Positions 56,696 to 64,000 of a stretch of 64,000 nt of DNA are shown piece after piece (the stretch's first letter is position 1; each line of letters opens with the position of its first letter). Where the stretch lies: NCBI RefSeq assembly GCF_000590475.1, contig NZ_CP007441.1, positions 165,581 through 229,580 on the forward strand, given 5' to 3'. The notes beneath the pieces were generated by a model. The model did no database searches. It was not told where the DNA came from and saw nothing but the letters and a program-made list of their open reading frames with translations. Source of the DNA: Stutzerimonas stutzeri (lineage in GTDB: Bacteria > Pseudomonadota > Gammaproteobacteria > Pseudomonadales > Pseudomonadaceae). Both the position numbers and the translations under genes were made by a program.

Positions 56696-57418
56696 CTAGA
56701 TCACGGATTTGAGGAAGGCCGCGGTTTCCGGCTTCTGCGGGTGGCTGATGACCTGATCGGGCGGGCCGATCTCGTGTATCAGGCCGTTGCGGAAGAACGC
56801 GACGCGGTCGGACACTTCGCGGGCAAAGCCCATTTCATGGGTCACCAGCACCATCGTCATGCCGTCCTCGGCGAGCAGGCGCATGGTGTCTAGCACTTCG
56901 CCTACCAGTTGCGGATCGAGCGCCGAAGTCGCCTCGTCGAACAGCATGTAATCCGGCGACATGGCGAGTGCCCGGGCGATCGCCATGCGCTGTTGCTGGC
57001 CACCGGACAGCTTGCTCGGGAACACCTTCAGCTTGTCCGCCAGGCCGACATGGGTCAGCTGCTTGACCGCCAGTTCCTCGGCTTCCGCACGGCTTTTGCC
57101 GAGCACCTTGCGCGGCGCCAGCATCACGTTCTCCAGCACCGTCAAGTGCGGGAAGGCGTTCCATTGCTGAAAGACGATGCCGATCTTCTGCCGCAGCTTG
57201 TTGATGTCGGTACCCTTGGCATGCACCTCGGTACCGTCGACGCGAATCGAGCCGCTCTTGATGGATTCCAGCCCATTGATGCACATCAGCAAGGTCGACT
57301 TGCCGGAGCCCGAGCCGCCAATGATCGAGACCACTTCGCCTTTGTTGACGGTGAGGTCGACGCCCTTGATCACTTCGAGCTCGCCGAAGGATTTGTGCAC
57401 CTTTTCGATCTCTATCAT
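56696..57418 (-). CDS. Polar amino acid ABC transporter ATPase
   Basis: 240 residues. Walker A GGSGSGKS at 34-41, Q-loop FQQWNAFPHLT, signature LSGGQQQR, Walker B YMLFDEATSALD and the H-loop VTHEM. Its ATG overlaps the stop of the upstream permease. It powers import with the two permeases and the binding protein at 60545. Confidence 0.94.
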   Translation of the reverse strand: MIEIEKVHKSFGELEVIKGVDLTVNKGEVVSIIGGSGSGKSTLLMCINGLESIKSGSIRVDGTEVHAKGTDINKLRQKIGIVFQQWNAFPHLTVLENVMLAPRKVLGKSRAEAEELAVKQLTHVGLADKLKVFPSKLSGGQQQRMAIARALAMSPDYMLFDEATSALDPQLVGEVLDTMRLLAEDGMTMVLVTHEMGFAREVSDRVAFFRNGLIHEIGPPDQVISHPQKPETAAFLKSVI

Positions 57419-58059
57419 TCCTGCCACCTTTTTTCCAGCCGGGCGCCCAGGCGAGCGATCACCAGGCTCATGACGTAGTAGATGAGTCCCGCGATGCAGA
57501 TCACCAGCAGCGGCTCCTGGATGCGCGTGACGATGGTCTGCGAGGCACGTAGCAGCTCGATGATGCCGATCCACATCACCAGCGCGGTGTCCTTCATCAC
57601 TGATAAGACCAGATTGACCCAGCCGGGAAAGGCGACGCGGGTGGCGACCGGCAGGACGATGTAGCGCAGGTCCTGCCAGTAGGTCAGGCCCAGCGAGCGG
57701 CTGGCCAGACGCAAACTGCCCGGCACTGCCAGCACGCCGCCGCGCACCACTTCGGTGAAGAAAGCCGCGGCGTAGACGCCCAGCACCACGCAGCCGACCG
57801 TGAAGGCGCTCCAGTCCAGGCCGACGATGCTTTTCAAAGCGTTGAACAGAACGAACTGGATCAGCAGCGGCACGCTGCGAAAGATGTCCAGGAACCAGGC
57901 CAGCGGCAGGCTCGCGCGGGGAAACAGCGCGCGGATCACGCCGAAGACGATGCCGGCGAGGGTCCCCAGCAGCATCGCCCAGAAGGTCAGCATCAAGGTC
58001 ACGCCGGCGCCCTTGAGCAGGAACAGCAGATCGGTCGAGGTCAGGCTGGTTTCAAACAT
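57415..58059 (-). CDS. Amino acid ABC transporter permease (HisM-type)
   Basis: 214 residues, about five membrane segments, with the EAA-like loop PGSLRLASRSLGLTYWQDLRYIVLPVA. It pairs with the permease encoded ten bases upstream and overlaps the ATPase gene. Probable substrate is a hydroxyproline isomer by context. Confidence 0.93.
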   Translation of the reverse strand: MFETSLTSTDLLFLLKGAGVTLMLTFWAMLLGTLAGIVFGVIRALFPRASLPLAWFLDIFRSVPLLIQFVLFNALKSIVGLDWSAFTVGCVVLGVYAAAFFTEVVRGGVLAVPGSLRLASRSLGLTYWQDLRYIVLPVATRVAFPGWVNLVLSVMKDTALVMWIGIIELLRASQTIVTRIQEPLLVICIAGLIYYVMSLVIARLGARLEKRWQE

Positions 58060-58069
58060 GCTCGGATCC

Positions 58070-58735
58070 TCAATAGCGGAACAGCCGCCAGGCCATCAGC
58101 CGGGCCACCGCTACGATCAGCTTGGCGATCAGGTAATAGATCACGGCAGCCAGGGCAAAATATTCGAAGGTGCGGAAGGTCTTGACGTTGTATTCCTGGG
58201 TCACGCCGGTGAGGTCGTTGTTCAAGCCGACGATCACCCCCAGCGAAGTCATCAGCACGGCCCAGACCATCTGGTTGGAGAGCGGGTGGAAGACGATGCG
58301 CAGCAACTGCGGGACGACCACCAACCGATACGCCTGGAACGCACTCATGCCCAGCGACCGCGCGGCGCGCATCTGCGTCTCCGGCACCGCCTTGAGCCCG
58401 CCGCGGAAATTTTCCGCCAGGTAGCCCGCGTTATTGAACGTGATGCCGGCAAGCAGCGCTGCCCAGGAACTGATGTGCCAGCCGAAGGCGCCGAGGCCGA
58501 AGTACAGGGCATAGATCTGGAACAGCGACGGCGTGTTGCGTGCCACTGAAACCCAAGCGCTGCCGACGCCCTTGAGCAGCGGGTTGCGGGTTTCTCGCAT
58601 GGCGGTCAGCGCCAGGGCGATGAGCACGCCGAAGATCATCGACAGCGCGGCGGTCTCGAAGGTCACCACGGCGCCAGCGAGCATGTCCGGTAGCGCACGC
58701 AGCGCCGGGCGCCAATGGAAGGTGTAATCGAACAT
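58070..58735 (-). CDS. Amino acid ABC transporter permease (HisQ-type)
   Basis: 221 residues, with the loop KAVPETQMRAARSLGMSAFQAYRLVVVPQ near the middle and FNNAGYLAENFRGGL before it. The ATG follows the stop of the aconitase-X gene by two bases. The longer open frame upstream is a shadow of that gene. Confidence 0.93.
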   Translation of the reverse strand: MFDYTFHWRPALRALPDMLAGAVVTFETAALSMIFGVLIALALTAMRETRNPLLKGVGSAWVSVARNTPSLFQIYALYFGLGAFGWHISSWAALLAGITFNNAGYLAENFRGGLKAVPETQMRAARSLGMSAFQAYRLVVVPQLLRIVFHPLSNQMVWAVLMTSLGVIVGLNNDLTGVTQEYNVKTFRTFEYFALAAVIYYLIAKLIVAVARLMAWRLFRY

Positions 58736-58737
58736 CC

Positions 58738-60531
58738 TCAGTGCGCTCCTTCGGTTTCGGCAGTCGCGAGCCAGCGCGGTAGGCGGCCGCTGGCTTGGCC
58801 GGTGCAGGCGGTTTCGACGCATTCGGCAAGGCTGCCGAAGCGCACCTGCCGACCAGCCAGGCCTGGCGCGTAGTGGGCGTATTTACCGGAGTTGGTCATC
58901 AGGGTGCGGCAGGTTCGAGGAATGACCGGCGCTTCGATCATGCACCAGCAGGTGTCGGTGATGATCTGCGCGCCGAACTGCTCGAGTGTCTGTAAATGGC
59001 CTGCTTCGGAGGCTTGGCGCTGAATCTCCCGACCGCAGGTGATCAGCAGTGAAACATCGGTGTGTTTCACACGGCCTTCGCACAGCTGTGCGAGGCGGGC
59101 GAACTCGCTCAACGAGAAGTGCGGATTGCCCAGGCTGATCAACTGAACGTCTGCAAACTCGCCACCGTCCAGTTCGTGCCAGCTGGCCAGCAGATCGCAG
59201 CGTTCGACTTGGAGAATGCGCGTTGGAGCCCGCCCACCGAGTGCGGCCTCGGCCGTGTTCGCTTCCGGCGTGACGCCAGCGATATGGAACATCGGTGCCG
59301 CCGAGGTGGTGGCGAAAGCCGCGCCGAAGGCCTTCAGGTCGTCGAGTGTCGGATGGCTCTGTTCGAGCCCGCAGATCACCGGAATTTCACTGCCGCAGAG
59401 CAGACCGACGTGATAGCCGAGCAGCGGATAGAACGAATCATCCAGCGATTGCAGCGGCGGCAGATCGATCCGCAGCGTGGCGTGGCGTTGTTCGTCCAGA
59501 TGGCATCCCACCCGCGGCGCGCGGCCGGTCAGGGCGATGCAAATGTCGAGGAAATCCGGGTACTTCAAGGTCCGCGCACCCAGCACGCTGTTGGCATACA
59601 CCACGGCATTGGATTCCGCCCAGACGACCTGCTCGCCAGCGTGTGGCGCGCTGTCGAGCAGGTAGGGTGCGCAGGTAAAGCTGGCGCTGGCACCCATTTC
59701 GACATAAGCGTCGGCCAACTGGCTGGCCGGCTCGCCGAACGCGGCGGCAACGCCCATTTCCCGCCAGCGACGCTGATCCACGGAAATCGAGTTGAGGGTC
59801 GTCGGTACTTTTACCCGTCCACCCCAGTCCGCCAGTTGGCGTGCGAAGCGCAGGCTTGCCGGCCCGGTATAGATGCAGCCGTCGATATGCGCCTGAGTGA
59901 TGTCCATCAGCTCCCGCGCGCCCTGGAGTTCAGCCATGCGCAGCAGAATCTGCATGGCGGCCTGGGTGGCCTTGCCTTGCTCCCCGGCAAGCATGGCCCG
60001 GTCCTGCGCGGTCAGGGCAATGTTCGTCGGTAACGCGTCTTCGGGAGCCGTTGAGGCGGTCCATTCATCGTTCGGCAGCTCGTCGAAACCCTGCACGACG
60101 CCGTTCTCGATTCGTATGTAACGAGCGCTGCGCAGAGCCGCGAAGGCGGTCTGTTCAACACTGATCACCGGTAGAGATTGGCCGAACAACAGCTGCGCCA
60201 CCAGCACGCCGAGGGTGAGGATCTCCTCGGCTTCAGCGAAAACCAGCGCGGCGGGTGCATGACCGTTGAGGATCAATTCCAGCAGGACACTGCTCCCGGT
60301 ACAGGAGCCGCGTCCGCTGGGGATTACCAGGACCTTGCCGGCGATATGCTCGCCGCTAAGAGGGTGGTGACGGTCGATTACCTCGCCACTGAAGGGATCG
60401 ACGCCGCCCCAGAAACTTAAGCCCACGTCCGCGTGCAGACTGGCTGCCTGAGCGCCGCCAGGAACCAGACTGCGACCGATGAAACTGAGCGCAGGCTGGT
60501 GCCGAACGGAGGCGTGGTCGCTACGGCGCAT
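58738..60531 (-). CDS. Aconitase X (AcnX)-type fused dehydratase, probable cis-3-hydroxy-L-proline dehydratase
   Basis: 597 residues, a fusion of the small swivel subunit (about 1-140: GKVLVIPSGRGSCTGSSVLLELILNGHAPAALVF) and the large subunit (about 165-580: TCAPYLLDSAPHAGEQVVWAESNAVVYANSVLGART). Fused AcnX in hydroxyproline clusters dehydrates cis-3-hydroxy-L-proline to delta1-pyrroline-2-carboxylate; the archaeal relatives act on phosphomevalonate. It is 13 bases after the binding-protein gene and abuts the permease gene, an odd enzyme-in-transporter position known from P. aeruginosa. Confidence 0.82.
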   Translation of the reverse strand: MRRSDHASVRHQPALSFIGRSLVPGGAQAASLHADVGLSFWGGVDPFSGEVIDRHHPLSGEHIAGKVLVIPSGRGSCTGSSVLLELILNGHAPAALVFAEAEEILTLGVLVAQLLFGQSLPVISVEQTAFAALRSARYIRIENGVVQGFDELPNDEWTASTAPEDALPTNIALTAQDRAMLAGEQGKATQAAMQILLRMAELQGARELMDITQAHIDGCIYTGPASLRFARQLADWGGRVKVPTTLNSISVDQRRWREMGVAAAFGEPASQLADAYVEMGASASFTCAPYLLDSAPHAGEQVVWAESNAVVYANSVLGARTLKYPDFLDICIALTGRAPRVGCHLDEQRHATLRIDLPPLQSLDDSFYPLLGYHVGLLCGSEIPVICGLEQSHPTLDDLKAFGAAFATTSAAPMFHIAGVTPEANTAEAALGGRAPTRILQVERCDLLASWHELDGGEFADVQLISLGNPHFSLSEFARLAQLCEGRVKHTDVSLLITCGREIQRQASEAGHLQTLEQFGAQIITDTCWCMIEAPVIPRTCRTLMTNSGKYAHYAPGLAGRQVRFGSLAECVETACTGQASGRLPRWLATAETEGAH

Positions 60532-60544
60532 CGTTACGCGCCGA

Positions 60545-61354
60545 TCAGTAGTAAACGCCAGGTACGGTCAGATCGACCGGCTTGCCACCGACCCACTTCT
60601 CGTACAGTTCGGCATACCGGCCGGAGCGCACTTGCTGGTTGACGAACAGGTTCAGGTAATTGATCAGGCCGTACTCGTTGCGCTTGGCGGCGAGCGACAC
60701 GTAGTCGATGACGTAAGGCGCATCGCCCGCGATCTTCAGGCCTTTGTACTTGCCCGATTTGATGGTCGAGGCCGCGACGGTGTTGGTGACGACGGTGGCG
60801 TCCACATGGCCCTGAGCGACGGCGAGAATGGTGTCGTTCTGCGACTGGTAGGCGCGGAAGCTGCCTTCGCCCCAACTTTTCACATCCTTCTCCAGCGCGA
60901 TGGCTTCGAAGGTGCCGCTGGTGTTACCGACCGGGCGACCCTTGAGGTCGTCGTAGTTGTTGATGCCCGTCTCTTCGCGCGTCAGCACCACCATGTTGAA
61001 GGCGAAATAAGGAATGCTCATGCCCACCGTCTTGGCGCGCTCGAGCGTATCCGACGTGGAGGCAACGATCACATCCGCACGGCCGGAGACGAGGGCCGGG
61101 ATCCGGTCTGGGAAGGGCGTTTCGACCACTTCCGCATCGACGCCGAGCACCTTGGCCAGGTCGTTGCAATAATCGACGTCGAACCCGGCTGGCTTGTTGC
61201 CTTCGTCGCGAAAGCCCATGGGCGGAAAGTCGAGGGTAACGGCGCAGCGCAGCTTGCCTGAGCCGATGATGTCATCGAGCTTGTCGGCTTGGGCAATGGA
61301 GGTGATGGAGGCGGCAAGCAGAGCGCTAACGGCCACAGCTAGGGTTTTCTTCAT
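60545..61354 (-). CDS. Amino acid ABC transporter substrate-binding protein (family 3)
   Basis: 269 residues with a signal peptide ending AQA (residues 1-23). The family 3 pattern GKLRCAVTLDFPPMGFRDEGNKPAGFDVDYCNDLAKVLG follows. First gene of the ABC-AcnX-epimerase operon. The GTATAC motif lies 55 bases before its ATG. Confidence 0.93.
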   Translation of the reverse strand: MKKTLAVAVSALLAASITSIAQADKLDDIIGSGKLRCAVTLDFPPMGFRDEGNKPAGFDVDYCNDLAKVLGVDAEVVETPFPDRIPALVSGRADVIVASTSDTLERAKTVGMSIPYFAFNMVVLTREETGINNYDDLKGRPVGNTSGTFEAIALEKDVKSWGEGSFRAYQSQNDTILAVAQGHVDATVVTNTVAASTIKSGKYKGLKIAGDAPYVIDYVSLAAKRNEYGLINYLNLFVNQQVRSGRYAELYEKWVGGKPVDLTVPGVYY

Positions 61355-61408
61355 ACAGTCCTCGTCGATGCGGTTGATCGTCCAATTGATTCAAGCAGCT
61401 ATTTCGCG

Positions 61409-61422
61409 ATTTCGTATACGTT
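61409..61422 (-). promoter_or_regulatory. Shared GTATAC operator candidate upstream of the ABC operon
   Basis: Same 14 bases, ATTTCGTATACGTT, as at 55530-55543 and in the same orientation relative to the genes. It lies in the 265-base gap between the binding-protein gene and the AraC-type regulator. The rest of this gap holds no gene. Confidence 0.6.
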
Positions 61423-61619
61423 ATCCGTAAAGCAATAGCCGTGCCGGTCGGCCAAATGGAACGAGATAGAGAAATGAAACCGAGGCAAGCTGCTGCAGAG
61501 CGGCCCGCTAGAGCGGTGTCTACGCGCCAAGTACACGATTAACGACTGGATGACCGTTCGTCGGGCGAGCTGCAGAAGACCTGAAGTGAAGCGTAGCTGC
61601 TACAAATGGGAGCAGCGCG

Positions 61620-62387
61620 TTACCAAGGTGCCCGATGTTTGGATGGCAGGGCGTTTCGATACGCGCTGGGTGACAGTCCAGTCAGCGCACGAAACTGACG
61701 GCTGAAGGCGCTGTGATCGGCATAACCGCAGCGCAGCGCGATTTCGGTGATGGGCAGCGGCCCGCCGAGCAGATCGGCCGCTGCATCCAGCCGAGCCTTG
61801 TGAATCATTTGCCGAGGCGTCAGGCGGAATACCCGTTTACACAACCGTTCCAGTTGGGCGACCGAGAGCCCGGCAATGGCCGTGAGTTCGGACAGCCTGA
61901 TCGCGCCGGAATGATTTGTGCGGATATGTGCATCAACTGCAGCGAGTTTGAGGTAGGCCGGATTGTTGGCCTCGGGTGCCTGCAGGTCGATGGAAACCCC
62001 GGCCATGCCGATGATCAGGCCTTGCGGATTACGCAGTGCCAGTTTGTGCGTCATGCACCAGCCCGGCTCGCGGCCTGGGTACAGGTGCAGTTCAAGTTGA
62101 TTCTGCAGGCGTAGTCCCAGGCTGAGCACACGCCGGTCCTGGTCGGTGTACTGCGCGCCGAAGCCGGTCGGAAACACCTGTTCGGCCGTCAGCCCAATCA
62201 GCGCACCGGGATCGCTATGGCCGCAGCGCTCGGCCAGGGTACGGTTGGCCAGGCTGTAACGGGCCTCAGTGTCCTTGATGAAGAACACCACCTCCGGCAT
62301 CGCATCGAACAACGGCGCAATCAGCTTCAGGCTGGCAAGCAGCGTGGGCAGATCCCGGGGTGGGTCGGTCGGAAGCAGGGTGAGCAT
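61620..62387 (-). CDS. AraC-family regulator with PAS-like N-terminal domain
   Basis: 255 residues. Residues about 22-130 look like a PAS fold (PEVVFFIKDTEARYSLANRTLAERCG). Residues about 155-250 carry two AraC helix-turn-helices (LSELTAIAGLSVAQLERLCKRVF; ITEIALRCGYADHSAFSRQFRALTGLSPSAYR). Its position between the two halves of the hydroxyproline cluster suggests it is the local activator, like LhpR. The inducer is unknown. Confidence 0.85.
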   Translation of the reverse strand: MLTLLPTDPPRDLPTLLASLKLIAPLFDAMPEVVFFIKDTEARYSLANRTLAERCGHSDPGALIGLTAEQVFPTGFGAQYTDQDRRVLSLGLRLQNQLELHLYPGREPGWCMTHKLALRNPQGLIIGMAGVSIDLQAPEANNPAYLKLAAVDAHIRTNHSGAIRLSELTAIAGLSVAQLERLCKRVFRLTPRQMIHKARLDAAADLLGGPLPITEIALRCGYADHSAFSRQFRALTGLSPSAYRNALPSKHRAPW

Positions 62388-62456
62388 CGGCGCGCTACGA
62401 GCTGGGAAAATCCGAGGATACGGCCGGCGGCGAGTGAATGGTAGGCAGTGGCTGGC

Positions 62457-63737
62457 TCAGGACAGCGCTTCATGTCGCTCGGCCGTCGGTTCGGCGTCGG
62501 GCAAGGCAATCAGCGTCCCGATGCGGGCCGGGCTGATCGGCTGGCGCGGTTTTGGCGGTTGCCAGCCGAACAGAACGTTGCTCGCCGCGCCGCAGATCCG
62601 GCCCTGGCAGGCACCCATTCCGCAGCGGCTTTCGAGCTTGGCTTCGACCCAGCTGCTGTGGCCCACCATCGCCGAATAGGGCACATCCTCGCACCGGCAT
62701 ATCAGGGTGTCGGGAGCCGCCAGGGTTCTCAGCTGTTCGCTGAGCTGGAAGGTACGCGCCAGCAGGTCGGCGAAATTCTGCCAGCGTTGACGCTCGGCGA
62801 ATCGCGCCTTGCTTCGCTTGAGGTCGCCCACCGCGGCATAACCAGCAATGCGACCTTCGGCCAGCGCCAGTTCACTGCCGCCGAAGCCGGTGCATTCGCC
62901 GGCTGCAAAGTGATCCGTCAGACTCGTCTGCTGGTAAGCATCGACCCGAAGCGCGCCCCCGCTGAGCGCACTGCCCAGCACCTGACCGAGTTCGGTGTTC
63001 GGAATGAGTCCGAAACCGCAGGCCAGGTGATCGCAGGCGATTTCCGAAACCTTACCGTTGTGGCTCAAACGCACCGCTTCCACGCGGTCGGTTCCAAGTG
63101 CTGCCAGCACATGGGTGCCGCTGCGATAACAGCGATCGCTTAGTTTTAATGCCTGCAGTGCTTTGCTCGGCCAGCTTGGCAGGCGTGCGGCGAAATGGAT
63201 TACGGCTTTTAGAGGCGCTTGTTCTGCAATGCACAGCAGGCGCGCGCCGGCGTTTTTTGCCGTCGCGGCGCAGGCTAAAAGAAGTGGACCGCTTCCTGCG
63301 ATGACCAGACGTTTGCCGGTCACCGGCATTCCGCCCTTGATAAGCGCCTGCAGCCCGCCGGCGCCGGTCACTCCGGGCAGTGTCCAGCCGGGAAACGGTA
63401 GCAATAGCTCGCGCGCGCCGGTACATAGAATCAGCTTGTCGTAACCGACCAGATGCCCTTGCTCAGCGTCTTCGAGCAGTAGACGCTTGCCGCCCGGCGC
63501 GGCGACTACTCGAGTGCCGTTATGGAGCTCGATGTTCGCCGCCTGTGCCAATGCCTGCCGGTGCTGGCGTGCCGTGGGCGGCACCTTGACGTGTGGCCCG
63601 TCGCGCCAGATCTGCCCACCCGCTGTTGGGTTATCGTCGAGCACGGCGATGCTTGCCCCGCTGGGTGCGGCGGCGAGCGCGGCAGCCATTCCGGCAGGGC
63701 CGGCGCCGACGATCAGGATGTCGTAGTGAGATTTCAT
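62457..63737 (-). CDS. FAD-dependent subunit of D-hydroxyproline dehydrogenase (HcnB-like)
   Basis: 426 residues. N-terminal FAD site DILIVGAGPAGMAAALAA at 6-23, a second dinucleotide site KRLVIAGSGPLLLACAATAKNAGA, and a C-terminal BFD-type 2Fe-2S cluster with ICRCEDV and CGMGACQGRIC. This matches one subunit of heteromeric D-hydroxyproline dehydrogenases, which oxidise cis-4-hydroxy-D-proline. The ATG overlaps the stop of the ferredoxin-like subunit. Confidence 0.85.
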   Translation of the reverse strand: MKSHYDILIVGAGPAGMAAALAAAPSGASIAVLDDNPTAGGQIWRDGPHVKVPPTARQHRQALAQAANIELHNGTRVVAAPGGKRLLLEDAEQGHLVGYDKLILCTGARELLLPFPGWTLPGVTGAGGLQALIKGGMPVTGKRLVIAGSGPLLLACAATAKNAGARLLCIAEQAPLKAVIHFAARLPSWPSKALQALKLSDRCYRSGTHVLAALGTDRVEAVRLSHNGKVSEIACDHLACGFGLIPNTELGQVLGSALSGGALRVDAYQQTSLTDHFAAGECTGFGGSELALAEGRIAGYAAVGDLKRSKARFAERQRWQNFADLLARTFQLSEQLRTLAAPDTLICRCEDVPYSAMVGHSSWVEAKLESRCGMGACQGRICGAASNVLFGWQPPKPRQPISPARIGTLIALPDAEPTAERHEALS

Positions 63738-63970
63738 GGGCGGGTTTCCACGGTCATGCCGGTGACGCAGGGCGTCTGGCAAGCGAGGCGGCGCTGCCCG
63801 TTGATGGTGACGCGGCATTCCTGGCAGATACCCATGCCGCAGAGTGGCGCGCGCCGCTGGCCGGATACCGAGGTGCGGCTGCTGCCATCGCCGCCGAGAT
63901 ACAGCGCCGCGGCTACCGTCGTGCCGGGCGCAACCTGAAGCACACGGCCGTCCAGCGTGATTTCAATCAT
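63734..63970 (-). CDS. 2Fe-2S ferredoxin-like subunit of the same dehydrogenase (HcnA-like)
   Basis: 78 residues. C44-x4-C49-x2-C52 (LCGMGICQEC) and C64 ligate a plant-type 2Fe-2S cluster. Such small subunits form complexes with the HcnB- and HcnC-like chains. It overlaps the next gene by four bases and follows the upstream gene's stop by three. Confidence 0.9.
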   Translation of the reverse strand: MIEITLDGRVLQVAPGTTVAAALYLGGDGSSRTSVSGQRRAPLCGMGICQECRVTINGQRRLACQTPCVTGMTVETRP

Positions 63971-63973
63971 GGC

Positions 63974-64000
63974 CTAGGTTTCCCATGGCGTAGGCGGGCG
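63974..64000 (-). CDS. Probable C-terminal end of the next dehydrogenase subunit (partial)
   Basis: A frame RPPTPWET followed by TAG ends three bases before the ferredoxin-like gene. The expected neighbour is the HcnC/LhpB-like FAD subunit, but only eight codons are visible, so identity rests on position alone. Confidence 0.35.
   Translation of the reverse strand, partial: RPPTPWET

Overview
The window is high-GC, dense, gammaproteobacterial chromosome. It most resembles the Pseudomonas stutzeri group (Stutzerimonas). The pointers are the ectoine set with its dedicated aspartokinase, the selABC selenocysteine genes, hexR divergent from zwf, and a hydroxyproline catabolic cluster laid out like that of pseudomonads. 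The genus is inferred from protein similarity as I remember it; no search was run.

Layout. 0.3-13.8 kb holds general metabolism (zinc alcohol dehydrogenase, AEC transporter, methyltransferase with iron redox enzyme, dienelactone hydrolase, secreted lactonase-fold protein, acyl-CoA-dehydrogenase-like protein overlapping a hybrid histidine kinase) and a 1.3 kb repeat-filled gap. 13.9-16.5 kb is an ECF42-type sigma factor with two DGPF/YCII proteins and an NTF2-like protein. 16.7-19.9 kb is dctD plus a frame-broken dctB. 20.2-23.8 kb carries a SulP transporter, a double Usp protein and a cyclopropane-fatty-acid-synthase-like enzyme. 24.0-31.2 kb is selC, a 3.7 kb AT-rich island, then selB and selA. 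31.6-42.1 kb carries a Tim44-like protein, an orphan TRAP binding lipoprotein, uvrD, a GGDEF-EAL protein, a frame-broken trhP (yegQ), and DUF2243 with CtaG. 42.1-47.1 kb is ectA-ectB-ectC-ectD-ask, in which ectA and ectB are one continuous reading frame. 47.7-50.2 kb is zwf/hexR with a HexR operator. 50.5-64 kb, all on the minus strand, is a hydroxyproline cluster: Ldh2-type reductase, TRAP transporter, LhpC deaminase, Ser/Cys proline-racemase-family enzyme, ABC transporter, aconitase-X-type dehydratase, AraC regulator, and subunits of an FAD/2Fe-2S dehydrogenase that runs off the right edge.

The strongest candidate for an undescribed system is the selC island. It holds one 786-residue protein with an N-terminal Mrr-like PD-(D/E)xK nuclease and a NACHT ATPase (a bacterial NLR-like defence architecture), a small single-pass membrane protein, and the tail of a tyrosine recombinase beside an intact selC. 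A fossil copy of the 5' half of selC lies at the far end, next to selB. Most tRNA-targeting elements duplicate the 3' half, so the polarity is mirrored here, and selC now takes its 5' half and upstream DNA from the island.

The hydroxyproline cluster appears to cover two branches. Trans-4-hydroxyproline would pass through epimerase, D-hydroxyproline dehydrogenase and LhpC; cis-3-hydroxyproline would pass through the aconitase-X dehydratase and the Ldh2-type reductase to proline. A 14-bp sequence containing GTATAC is identical upstream of lhpC and upstream of the ABC binding-protein gene, which suggests one regulator for two operons.
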